Assembly: GCF_900187265.1 (NCBI RefSeq)
Contig: NZ_LT906450.1
Location: 2,099,444-2,163,443, forward strand
Length of the DNA stretch: 64,000 nucleotides
DNA from: Rhodococcus rhodochrous
GTDB lineage: Bacteria > Actinomycetota > Actinomycetes > Mycobacteriales > Mycobacteriaceae
Reading direction: 5' to 3'
The notes beneath the pieces are model-generated. The model was given only the letters and a program-made list of their open reading frames with translations. It ran no database searches and had not been told where the DNA came from. Positions 18,951-26,483 of the stretch are shown here, in pieces; position 1 is the stretch's first letter, and every line of letters begins with the position of its first letter. A program made the translations under genes and the position numbers.

Positions 18951-20025
18951 CGCGACGGCCCGCTCGACCTCCCCGGCGTCGGTCTCGACGCCGCGGCAGG
19001 CGAGGTGGGGCCGTAATCCGCTGATCATCGCGGGTTTCACCGCACTGGTCGTGGTGGTCGCTCTCGTCGCGCTGGCAGTGGGACGCTATTTCGTTCCTCC
19101 GAACGAGATCGTCCGCCTGCTCGCCGGCCAGATCCTTCCCCTCCGCGAGACGTGGACGCAGCAGGAGAGCACGGTCGTCCTCGACGTCCGCCTGCCTCGC
19201 GTGCTGCTGTCCATCCTGATCGGCGCCGGACTGGCGCTCACCGGCGCCGTGATGCAGGGGGTCTTCCGCAATCCCCTCGCGAGCGCACAGATCCTGGGAG
19301 TGTCCTCCGGTGCCTCCTTCGGAGGCGTGCTGGTGCTGCTCGTCGGACTCGGCGGAGTCGCCCTCGTCGGAGGCGCTTTCATCGGCGGGGTGATCGCCCT
19401 GCTGCTGGTCCTCACGATCGCGCGGGCCGTCCCGGGGGCACCACTGCTCATGATCATCCTCGGCGGGACCGTCGTGGGCGCGATGTTCCAGGCGATGGTC
19501 TCGTTCATCACCTATATCGCCGATCCCTACAGTGAACTGCCGTCGATCGTCTTCTGGCTCATGGGATCTCTTGCCACTGCCAGTTACGGGAAACTCGCGA
19601 TCGCCGCGGTGCCGATCCTCCTGCCCGCCCTCGTGGTACTCGCGCTGCGCTGGCGTTTGAACATCCTGTCGATGGGGGGCGAGGACGCCGTTGCGCTCGG
19701 CCTGCGCCCGCAACGCCTGCGGCTGCTGCTGCTCGGTTGCGTCGCGATGATCACCGCCGCTGCGGTGGCGGTCTCGGGTGTCATCGGATGGGTGGGCCTG
19801 GTCGTGCCGCACCTGGTGCGCATGATGATCGGCACCGACAACCGGATGGTGCTGCCCGTCAGCGCGCTGCTCGGCGCCGCCTATCTCACCGCCATCGACA
19901 CCCTGTCGCGCGTGCTCAGTACGGCCGAGATCCCGATCGGCATCCTCACCGCGATCATCGGTGCGCCATTCTTCGTGGCCCTGCTGATCCGTAATAGAAC
20001 TCGTCTGTGGGGTAGCGATGCTTGA
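18931..20025 (+). CDS. Iron-type ABC transporter permease (FecCD family)
   Basis: 364 residues, about 9-10 helices of the BtuC/FecCD permease. Family signatures: VVLDVRLPRVLLSILIGAGLALTGAVMQGVFRNPLA, then LGVSSGASFGG, TVVGAMFQAMVSFITYI, FWLMGSLATASYGKL and the gate/coupling segment SGVIGWVGLVVPHLVRMMIGTDNR. ATG start lies 20 bp inside the binding-protein gene, so translation is coupled. Only one permease gene is present, so a homodimer is expected. Confidence 0.92.
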   Translation: MTSSPVDATARSTSPASVSTPRQARWGRNPLIIAGFTALVVVVALVALAVGRYFVPPNEIVRLLAGQILPLRETWTQQESTVVLDVRLPRVLLSILIGAGLALTGAVMQGVFRNPLASAQILGVSSGASFGGVLVLLVGLGGVALVGGAFIGGVIALLLVLTIARAVPGAPLLMIILGGTVVGAMFQAMVSFITYIADPYSELPSIVFWLMGSLATASYGKLAIAAVPILLPALVVLALRWRLNILSMGGEDAVALGLRPQRLRLLLLGCVAMITAAAVAVSGVIGWVGLVVPHLVRMMIGTDNRMVLPVSALLGAAYLTAIDTLSRVLSTAEIPIGILTAIIGAPFFVALLIRNRTRLWGSDA

Positions 20026-20773
20026 CGCGAAATCCATCTCGTTCCGGTACTCGGCCAAGGGGCCGTGGATCTTCGAGGACGTCACGGTCACCGCGTGCGC
20101 CGGTGAGGTTCTCGCTGTGCTCGGGCCGAACGCGCGCGGCAAGACGACGATGCTCAAGTGTCTGTCCGGCCTGCTCACACCGGTCACCGGGACCGTCACG
20201 TCCTCGGGCACCATCGGATACGTGCCGCAGAGTCATGCGGTGGCGTTCTCGTTCACCGTGCTCGACATCGTGCTCATGGGACGCGCCCGCAAGGTGCGCA
20301 TCTACAGCAGCCCCACGAATGCCGACCGTGACGCCGCTCTCGACGCACTCGGTCGCGTCGGCATCCTGCATCTGGCCACTCGCGATTACGGCGGTCTGAG
20401 CGGGGGCGAACGGCAGCTCGTCCTCATCGCCCGGGCCCTGGTGTCCGGCTGCGACACGATCGTGCTCGACGAGCCGGCCTCCGCCCTCGACCTGCGGAAC
20501 CAGGCACGTGTGCTCACGGTTCTGCGCGGCCTGGCCGACGACGGGATGGCCGTGGTCATGACGACCCATCATCCCGATCACGCCCTGCACATCGCCGAGC
20601 GTTCGATGCTCATGGTCTCCGCTGACGACCAGCGGGTCGGTGCCACCCGGGAGCTGCTCGGCGACGAGTTGCTCAGTGAGATGTACGGCGTGCCGATCGT
20701 CACCGCCGACGTCGCGACACCGAGTGCACTCCGGCGGTTGACGGTTCCGGATTTCGGACGGGGGATCGCATGA
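20018..20773 (+). CDS. Iron-type ABC transporter ATP-binding protein
   Basis: 251 residues. Walker A is GPNARGKTTM, with alanine where many relatives have glycine but G-x4-G-K-T intact. Q-loop YVPQSHAV, signature LSGGERQLVLIARAL, Walker B TIVLDEPASALD and switch MTTHHPDHAL. FecE/BtuD family. Overlaps the permease gene by 8 bp and the next gene by 4 bp. Completes a minimal importer with the two preceding genes. Confidence 0.93.
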   Translation: MLDAKSISFRYSAKGPWIFEDVTVTACAGEVLAVLGPNARGKTTMLKCLSGLLTPVTGTVTSSGTIGYVPQSHAVAFSFTVLDIVLMGRARKVRIYSSPTNADRDAALDALGRVGILHLATRDYGGLSGGERQLVLIARALVSGCDTIVLDEPASALDLRNQARVLTVLRGLADDGMAVVMTTHHPDHALHIAERSMLMVSADDQRVGATRELLGDELLSEMYGVPIVTADVATPSALRRLTVPDFGRGIA

Positions 20774-21387
20774 GCGTCCTGAAAGTGATGATGGCGCCGC
20801 GCGGCGGTGCGCTGGTCGACGGCTTCCGTGAGATCGACGTCTACGACCTGCCGTCCGTGTGCGGGCCCGAGGTCACCGGTATCTACTTCACCGGCGACGT
20901 CGATCAGGAGTATCTGTTCGACAACCGCGATGTGCTCGACGCGTTCGTCGCGCGAGGCGGCAGAGTTCTGATCAACGGTCACGTCCAGCGGATCTTCCTC
21001 ACCGGCCTCACACGGTGGCGCAAGCTCGAATTCCGCAACCCCTCGGATCTCGCCCTGCGCCGGGTGAACGAGCATCCGGTGTGGGCCGGGATCGATCCGA
21101 AGGCCTTGCTGTACAACAGCGGTCGCCGGGGGCCGGTGCCCTTCGAGGAACTCGAACGTATCGGCGTGGCCGGTTTCTACGGCCGGGGGTGCTATCTCGA
21201 CATGCCCGACGGCGCACAGGTGGTGCACGCCCTCGGACGTACCCGCGCACCGATCGACTACGAGTACCGGCTCGGACAAGGACGGGTGCTCGTGCACGGT
21301 GGCAACGACCTGCTGCAGTTCGCCGGCGAGCACAGGGGCACCGCGCATCTTCGTACGCAGATCCTCGACTGGCTGGAGGGCCGATGA
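20770..21387 (+). CDS. GATase/ThuA-fold-like protein of unknown function, copy A
   Basis: 205 residues, no signal peptide, predicted cytoplasmic. I do not recognise a characterised family. The pattern resembles the class I glutamine amidotransferase/ThuA Rossmann-like fold: a strand with TGIYFTGDVDQ, helix NRDVLDAFVARGG, strand RVLINGHV, then NEHPVWAGIDP and a late strand GQGRVLVHGGNDLLQF. No Cys-His-Glu amidotransferase triad is evident: the region expected to hold the nucleophile reads LINGHVQRIF without cysteine. Start overlaps the ATPase stop by 4 bp and its own stop overlaps the next start. Tight coupling to the transporter suggests a role in handling the imported ligand; this is inference. 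Confidence 0.6.
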   Translation: MSVLKVMMAPRGGALVDGFREIDVYDLPSVCGPEVTGIYFTGDVDQEYLFDNRDVLDAFVARGGRVLINGHVQRIFLTGLTRWRKLEFRNPSDLALRRVNEHPVWAGIDPKALLYNSGRRGPVPFEELERIGVAGFYGRGCYLDMPDGAQVVHALGRTRAPIDYEYRLGQGRVLVHGGNDLLQFAGEHRGTAHLRTQILDWLEGR

Positions 21388-22022
21388 GCCGAGCGACCCG
21401 AACGAATCCGGCGCCGGCGGTCGCCTTCCTGCACGGCGGCAGCCACAGTCACCTGGCGACACTGGCCGACCCCGCCCTCGCGCCCTACCGGATGCGCGCG
21501 GTGCACGTCCGTACCGGCGTACCCGAGGACATCGCAGGCTCCGATGTCGTGGTCGTCGCCGACCGGCTGCGGCCGGACCTGCTGTCCGGATGGGCAGCGG
21601 AGGTGAAGGATGCCCTGGAACGAGGTGCAACGGTCGTCGTCTTCGGCGAGAACCACGTCCAGGACTGGCTGGGAGTGCCCGAACAGCCGCGGCCGACCAT
21701 CTTCTGGTGGTGGCGTACCGGTGAGGACCACCGGGTGCGACTGCAGGCACCGGACCATCCGGCCTGGGGATTCTTCTCCGACCGCTCGGTGATCTGGCAC
21801 TACCACGGGGTGCTCGAGCCCCCGCCCGGCGCCGTGAGTCTGGCGGATCTGCACACCGTCGACGGGGAACGGGACGGTTCGATCCTGTTCGTCGACGAGA
21901 CCAACCACCGCGGCCGCCTGCTGGTGACCACGATGGATCCGGTCTACCACCACGGGTCGGGCTTCATGCCCGGTGCCACCCAATTGCTGTACTCGGCCCT
22001 GCACTGGGCCACGAGAGGATAG
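21384..22022 (+). CDS. GATase/ThuA-fold-like protein of unknown function, copy B
   Basis: 212 residues, cytoplasmic. Architecture parallels copy A: a strand with SDVVVVADRLRPDLL, helix GWAAEVKDALERGA, strand TVVVFGENHVQDWLG, then APDHPAWGFF aligning with copy A's NEHPVWAGI, and a late RGRLLVTTMDPVYHHGSGF. It is histidine- and tryptophan-rich (FWWWRTGEDH, WHYHGVLEPP, YHHGSG), which could bind metal. It lacks the copy A sequence at most positions, so the two look like an old duplication or two subunits of one complex. ATG overlaps copy A's stop (ATGA). Function unknown. Confidence 0.6.
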   Translation: MSRATRTNPAPAVAFLHGGSHSHLATLADPALAPYRMRAVHVRTGVPEDIAGSDVVVVADRLRPDLLSGWAAEVKDALERGATVVVFGENHVQDWLGVPEQPRPTIFWWWRTGEDHRVRLQAPDHPAWGFFSDRSVIWHYHGVLEPPPGAVSLADLHTVDGERDGSILFVDETNHRGRLLVTTMDPVYHHGSGFMPGATQLLYSALHWATRG

Positions 22023-22029
22023 GACGCGC

Positions 22030-22521
22030 GTGCTCACCGTCTACGAGTCGGGTCACCCGATCGAATTCACCTTCGCCGACCTGATGAAATATCACGGTCC
22101 CGAGTTTCCCGGGGGAGTGGCTCACGGTTTCACGGTGATGCGGCACGCCTTCTCGATCCTCGGCGACGTCGAGCGGCGGGAAGTTCGGGTGCGCACCGCT
22201 TTCCCCGGTCCCGGCGGACGCGACGCGGTGGAGATGGTGCTGCGTGCCGTCACCGACGGGCGTTATGTCGTCGACCCGGAACTGGCCGCGACCGAACGCG
22301 GAGCCACCCTCGCCCGCTACGTCTGGCAGTTCACCTGGCGCGAACGCAGCGTGACGCTGCAGATCCGCGACGACGGACTCGTCACCGACGAGTTCATCGC
22401 GCTCGGCGCCAAGCCCGGCCGTACCGACGCCGAGAACGCGCGGCTCACCGTGTTGAAGCAGGAGATGACCGATCGCCTGCTCGCCCGCGAGGTGGGCGCC
22501 GCTTACGAAGTGGTGGAGTGA
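22030..22521 (+). CDS. FmdE-like protein of unknown function
   Basis: 163 residues, cytoplasmic; GTG start 7 bp after copy B, so probably the same operon. The segment MKYHGPEFPGGVAHGFTVMR with the following AFSILG recalls the FmdE family pattern FHGHxCPGxxxGxRxxxxAL. The later DAVEMVLRAVTDGRYVVDP recalls its CxxDAxxxxTG segment, but the cysteines that bind metal in FmdE are absent. FmdE proteins occur with molybdenum enzymes and, in some bacteria, beside FecBCD-type transporters, which fits this setting. The match is by eye and weak; call it hypothetical if a profile search fails. Confidence 0.5.
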   Translation: MLTVYESGHPIEFTFADLMKYHGPEFPGGVAHGFTVMRHAFSILGDVERREVRVRTAFPGPGGRDAVEMVLRAVTDGRYVVDPELAATERGATLARYVWQFTWRERSVTLQIRDDGLVTDEFIALGAKPGRTDAENARLTVLKQEMTDRLLAREVGAAYEVVE

Positions 22522-22546
22522 CCCACCCCGGGACACAATGAGGTGC

Positions 22547-23206
22547 ATGGCCGACAACTGGAGTGCGACCGACAACTACCTCACCGACGTGCTGATCGGC
22601 GACGACCCTGCGCTGAGCTCGGCCCTGGAGGCGAACGCCGCAGCGGAACTGCCGCCCATCGACGTCTCCGCACCACAGGGCAAGTTCCTGCACCTGCTCG
22701 CACGGATCCGGGGTGCCCGCCGTGTCCTGGAGATCGGCACCCTCGGCGGGTACTCGACCATCTGGCTCGCCCGGGCGGTCGGGGAGTCCGGCCGGGTGGT
22801 CACCCTCGAATACGAGCCGAAGCACGCCGAGGTCGCCCGCGCCAACCTCGACCGCGCCGGCGTCGGTGACCGCGTGGACATCCGGGTCGGTCCCGCTCTG
22901 GACTCGCTTCCGGGCCTGGTCGACGAGGATCCCTTCGACCTGGTGTTCATCGACGCCGACAAGGAGAACAACAGCAACTACGTGCGCGCGGCCCTCGGAC
23001 TGTCACAGCCCGGCACGGTCATCGTCGTCGACAACGTGGTGCGGGCAGGGGCCGTCGTCGACCCGGACAGCGACGACGAACGGGTCCGCGCGTCACGGGA
23101 CGTACTCGAACTGCTCGCCCGCGAGCCGCGCCTCGACGCGACGGCGCTGCAGACCGTGGGGACGAAGGGCTGGGACGGCTTCGCACTCGCGGTGGTGACC
23201 GGGTGA
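22547..23206 (+). CDS. SAM-dependent O-methyltransferase (CCoAOMT-like)
   Basis: About 219 residues, class I methyltransferase of family 3 (catechol/caffeoyl-CoA O-methyltransferase type). SAM motif RRVLEIGTLGGYSTIWLAR, acidic residue in VVTLEYEPKHAEVAR, metal and catalytic segments DLVFIDADKENNSNYV and VIVVDNVVRAG with the conserved D-x-D/DN metal ligands. Divalent metal-dependent methylation of a catechol-like substrate is expected, but the substrate is unknown. It starts 25 bp after the FmdE-like gene and could be its last co-transcribed partner. An alternative in-frame ATG lies at 22538. Confidence 0.85.
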   Translation: MADNWSATDNYLTDVLIGDDPALSSALEANAAAELPPIDVSAPQGKFLHLLARIRGARRVLEIGTLGGYSTIWLARAVGESGRVVTLEYEPKHAEVARANLDRAGVGDRVDIRVGPALDSLPGLVDEDPFDLVFIDADKENNSNYVRAALGLSQPGTVIVVDNVVRAGAVVDPDSDDERVRASRDVLELLAREPRLDATALQTVGTKGWDGFALAVVTG

Positions 23207-23214
23207 CCCGGATT

Positions 23215-23658
23215 TCAGGGTTGGCCGGGGAAGGGCACCGACGGCACGACTCCGCGGCTCTGCCGCCACCACGCCGCCCGCAGCGCCGCCTCGGTGAGTG
23301 CGCCCACGGCCGTGGCCCGGGTGGCCTCGCTGCGCGCGCGTTCGACGACCGATCGCCACGCCACGGCCGTGTCGCTCTCGATCTGCTCGGCGAGCTGCGC
23401 GGCGGACGCGGCGTCGACCACCGGGAACGGCACGGTGTAACCGGGGGCCGCCACCGGCGGCTCGACGCTCGCGGCGCGCAACGCCTCGACCGTCGAATCA
23501 CGTCGTGCGCGGTGCGCGGCGGTGTCCTCCGCCACGGCGTCCGCGCGGGCGGGATCCGCGAAGGCTGCGATCACGCCGTATCCGTACACCGCCGCGTGCT
23601 CGGCCTCGAGCGCGTCGACGAGGGCTTGCTGTTCGGAACCGAGTTCGGGTGAGCTCAC
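23215..23658 (-). CDS. Ferritin-like DUF4439 protein
   Basis: 147 residues, all-helical. The pattern EQQALVDALEAEHAAVYGYGVIAAF ... HRARRDSTVEALR matches the DUF4439 ferritin-like family, here with Glu/His pairs on helices 1 and 2 (ALEAEHAAVYGYG, EDTAAHRARRD) that may bind metal. Equivalent to Rv2844 in M. tuberculosis by position. GTG start at 23658 overlaps the stop of the Tat-lipoprotein gene (GTGA), so the pair is coupled. The 3' end faces the methyltransferase gene with only 8 bp between. Confidence 0.75.
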   Translation of the reverse strand: MSSPELGSEQQALVDALEAEHAAVYGYGVIAAFADPARADAVAEDTAAHRARRDSTVEALRAASVEPPVAAPGYTVPFPVVDAASAAQLAEQIESDTAVAWRSVVERARSEATRATAVGALTEAALRAAWWRQSRGVVPSVPFPGQP

Positions 23659-24146
23659 GGCAACATCACCGCCGTCTGCACTGCGCAGGAGGCGCTGATC
23701 GAGGCGAGCAGACCCGCGCGGTAGCCCGACAGCGTGCGTGCGAGGTCGGCGGCTTCGCGCTGCGACCGGTTCAACCGCTCACGGAGCTCCCCGACGGTCG
23801 GCAGCTCCCCGGCGGGTGTGGTCACCGTGGTCGACGGGGGAGTGAAACTCGTGGTGGCGCCCTCCATCCGGGCGATCTCCGCCTCGAGCGCGTCGGCGTG
23901 GGAGGTCCGCTCTGCCGCGATCGTGGTGAGCGGCGCGGACAGCTCCGGCGTCCGCGCGACCAGCACGGTCGCGATCGCGGCGTCGGTGCGGGCGCGGCTC
24001 GCCTGACCCTCCAGCGGATCCGGTTCGGCGGCGTCCTCGTCGGAGGCGCCGCACGCGGTGATCGTCGTGATTCCGAACCCACCGACGGCGACCGACGACC
24101 ATCGCAGGAGGGTTCGTCGGGAGAGGGTGGGACGGTCGAGTGGCAT
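23655..24146 (-). CDS. Twin-arginine lipoprotein, Rv2843-like
   Basis: About 163 residues. The N-terminus carries a Tat-type signal with a lipobox: SRRTLLRWSSVAVGGFGITTITAC, so the protein is probably exported folded and anchored by lipid on cysteine. The remainder is helical with a Ser/Thr/Pro linker (TTSFTPPSTTVTTPAG), again ferritin-like in its helical pairs (ERTSHADALEAEIARME, SQREAADLARTLSGYRAGLLASI). ATG at 24146 chosen so that the RR motif lies near the N-terminus. Coupled to the DUF4439 gene; positional equivalent of Rv2843. Function unknown; a metal-binding pair at the membrane is a guess. Confidence 0.65.
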   Translation of the reverse strand: MPLDRPTLSRRTLLRWSSVAVGGFGITTITACGASDEDAAEPDPLEGQASRARTDAAIATVLVARTPELSAPLTTIAAERTSHADALEAEIARMEGATTSFTPPSTTVTTPAGELPTVGELRERLNRSQREAADLARTLSGYRAGLLASISASCAVQTAVMLP

Positions 24147-24302
24147 CGGCACCGGACCATCCTGCCAGTCGCGTCGTCCGGCGAAGGACGCCGCCCTGGT
24201 CACGGCAGCACGAAACGCGGGTTAGGCTTGATGTCTGCCGGTACGCATCCGTTCCGGCCCGCTGTCCGCTGCGACCACAACTGAACGAGGAGCCTGCCCG
24301 CC

Positions 24303-24902
24303 ATGCCTGTGCCGCCCCCGGAGAGGATCGTCGAGCTCGTCTCCGATCTGCTCGCCAGAGAGGGATACGACCTCGAGGACGTGGTGGTCACGGCCGCCGG
24401 AAAGCACAGTACGGTGCGCCTCCTCGTCGACAGCGACGCAGGTCTCGGTCTCGACGAGGCGGCCCGTCTGAGCAGGACCGTCTCCGAGGCATTCGACGGC
24501 GTCTCGGACTTCGGTGAGTCGCCCTATGTCCTGGAGGTCACCAGCCCCGGGATCGGCCGGCCCCTGACCGAGCCCCGCCACTGGCGGCGTGCCCAGGGCC
24601 GCAAGGCGAAGGTGGAACTGGCCGACGAGACCGTCGTCGCACGCATCGGCGAGCTCGTCGGCGACGAGATCAGGCTCGTGCTGCCCGCTCGGTCCGGGCC
24701 GGTCGTGCGTTCGGTCCCGCTCTCGGAGGTGCGCAGAGCGGTGGTGGAGGTGGAGTTCTCCCCGCCGCCGCCGAGGGAACTCGAGCTCGCGGGCGGGGTT
24801 CCGGACGGTCGGGTCGCGGCCGGGGAACTCACCGAAGGACCCGAGGACGAGACCGGCAGCGACGACCACGACGAGACGAACGAAACGAAGGTGGACAAGT
24901 GA
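24303..24902 (+). CDS. rimP: Ribosome maturation factor RimP
   Basis: 199 residues; assists 30S subunit maturation. N-terminal domain [26 protein letters not shown] ... [26 protein letters not shown] with the typical [33 protein letters not shown]-terminal SH3-like domain follows, then an acidic tail ([17 protein letters not shown]) longer than in most bacteria. First gene of rimP-nusA-ylxR-infB; stop overlaps nusA by 4 bp. Confidence 0.93.
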   Translation: MPVPPPERIVELVSDLLAREGYDLEDVVVTAAGKHSTVRLLVDSDAGLGLDEAARLSRTVSEAFDGVSDFGESPYVLEVTSPGIGRPLTEPRHWRRAQGRKAKVELADETVVARIGELVGDEIRLVLPARSGPVVRSVPLSEVRRAVVEVEFSPPPPRELELAGGVPDGRVAAGELTEGPEDETGSDDHDETNETKVDK

Positions 24903-25927
24903 ATATCGAGATCGCCGCCCTGCGCATGCTCGAGGCGGAGAAGAACATCCCGTTCGACGAGCTGATCGCAACGCTCGAGACGGCCCTGCTCACGGCGTAC
25001 CGGCACGTCGACGGACACCAGCCGCACGCGCGGGTCGTGGTCGACACCAAGACCGGCGCCATCCAGGTCCTCGCCGAGGAACGCGACGCCGACGGCAACC
25101 TGATCGCCGAGTGGGACGACACCCCCGAGGACTTCGGCCGGATCGCGGCGACCACCGCCCGTCAGGTCATCATGCAGCGCATCCGCGACGCCGAGCACGA
25201 GCAGCGCTTCGGCGAGTTCGCGACCCACGAGGGCGAGATCGTCAGCGGCGTCGTGCAGCGCGACTCGCGTGCCAACGCCCGCGGCATGGTCGTCGTGAAG
25301 ATCGGTGGCGAGACCAACAACGCCGAGGGACTGATCCCGCCGGCCGAGCAGGTGCCGGGGGAGACCTACGAGCACGGCGACCGCATCAAGTGCTACGTCG
25401 TGGGCGTCTCCCGCGGACAGCGCGGCCCCCAGATCACCCTTTCGCGGACGCACCCCAACCTGGTGCGCAAGCTGTTCGCCCTCGAGGTCCCCGAGATCGC
25501 CGACGAGTCGGTGGAGATCGTCGCGGTCGCCCGGGAGGCAGGCCACCGCTCGAAGATCGCCGTGCACTCGACCGTCCCGGGCCTCAACGCCAAGGGTGCG
25601 TGCATCGGCCCGATGGGGCAGCGGGTGCGCAACGTCATGCGTGAGCTCGGCGAGGAGAAGATCGACATCATCGACTACGACGAGGATCCCGCCAAGTTCG
25701 TGGGCAATGCACTCTCGCCGTCGAAGGTGGTTTCGGTCACGGTCGTCGACCCCGACGCGCGTGCCGCCCGGGTGGTTGTCCCCGACTTCCAATTGTCCCT
25801 CGCGATCGGCAAGGAAGGGCAGAACGCCCGGCTCGCGGCCCGGCTGACCGGCTGGCGGATCGACATCCGCAGCGACGCGGCACCGGCTGCGAACGACGAT
25901 TCGCGCGGCGGCTCGACAGGCGCGTAG
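24899..25927 (+). CDS. nusA: Transcription termination/antitermination factor NusA
   Basis: 342 residues; binds RNA polymerase and nascent RNA, modulating pausing, termination and rRNA antitermination. N-terminal polymerase-binding domain ([25 protein letters not shown]), S1 domain ([26 protein letters not shown]), then two KH domains ([72 protein letters not shown]). No C-terminal acidic repeats, as usual in actinobacteria. GTG start overlapping rimP. Confidence 0.95.
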   Translation: MNIEIAALRMLEAEKNIPFDELIATLETALLTAYRHVDGHQPHARVVVDTKTGAIQVLAEERDADGNLIAEWDDTPEDFGRIAATTARQVIMQRIRDAEHEQRFGEFATHEGEIVSGVVQRDSRANARGMVVVKIGGETNNAEGLIPPAEQVPGETYEHGDRIKCYVVGVSRGQRGPQITLSRTHPNLVRKLFALEVPEIADESVEIVAVAREAGHRSKIAVHSTVPGLNAKGACIGPMGQRVRNVMRELGEEKIDIIDYDEDPAKFVGNALSPSKVVSVTVVDPDARAARVVVPDFQLSLAIGKEGQNARLAARLTGWRIDIRSDAAPAANDDSRGGSTGA

Positions 25928-25971
25928 GAGTGGGATGCGGGATTCCGGGCAAATCAGCGGTACAGTGGTCG

Positions 25972-26280
25972 ATGGTTCAGCATGACCTGTCCTCGACCGG
26001 CGGGGAACGCACCACTCCGGTGCGGACCTGTGTCGGATGTCGGCAGCGAACGCTGGCTGCCGAACTGCTCCGGGTGGTGGCGCGCGAGAAGGAACCGTCA
26101 GGTTTCGCCGTGATTCCCGATCCCCGACGCAGGCTTCCCGGGCGAGGTGCTTGGTTGCATCCCACTCCGGAATGTCTGGGCCTGGCGGTTCGGCGTCGAG
26201 CATTCGGCAGGGCACTGCGCGTGACCGGACAACCGGACACCGCAGCGCTGGATCAGCTGGTCGGGTCCACGGAACAGTGA
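25972..26280 (+). CDS. ylxR: YlxR family RNA-binding/regulatory protein
   Basis: 102 residues, DUF448. The signature PVRTCVGCRQRT is at the N-terminus, followed by PDPRRRLPGRGAWLHPTPECLGLAVRRRAFGRALR. YlxR is a small nucleic-acid-binding protein encoded between nusA and infB in most bacteria; in Bacillus it affects expression of metabolic genes and RNase P activity. ATG at 25972 gives the family length (Rv2840c is similar). Confidence 0.9.
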   Translation: MVQHDLSSTGGERTTPVRTCVGCRQRTLAAELLRVVAREKEPSGFAVIPDPRRRLPGRGAWLHPTPECLGLAVRRRAFGRALRVTGQPDTAALDQLVGSTEQ

Positions 26281-26483
26281 TCACGGACGCATCGAATCGG
26301 CCTCGGCCGGGTAGACGTACGTGGGAACGACGACGAGGAACACCAACAGTGACATCGCACTCTGAGAAGAACAGGCACGAACACTCATGAGCACACCGTG
26401 AAGCACCAGCGATGAACGTCCATCGGAGATAACCCGAGGTCGTGCGGGCAGTCGGCCGCTCGACCTCATCAGTGAGGAGAGCA

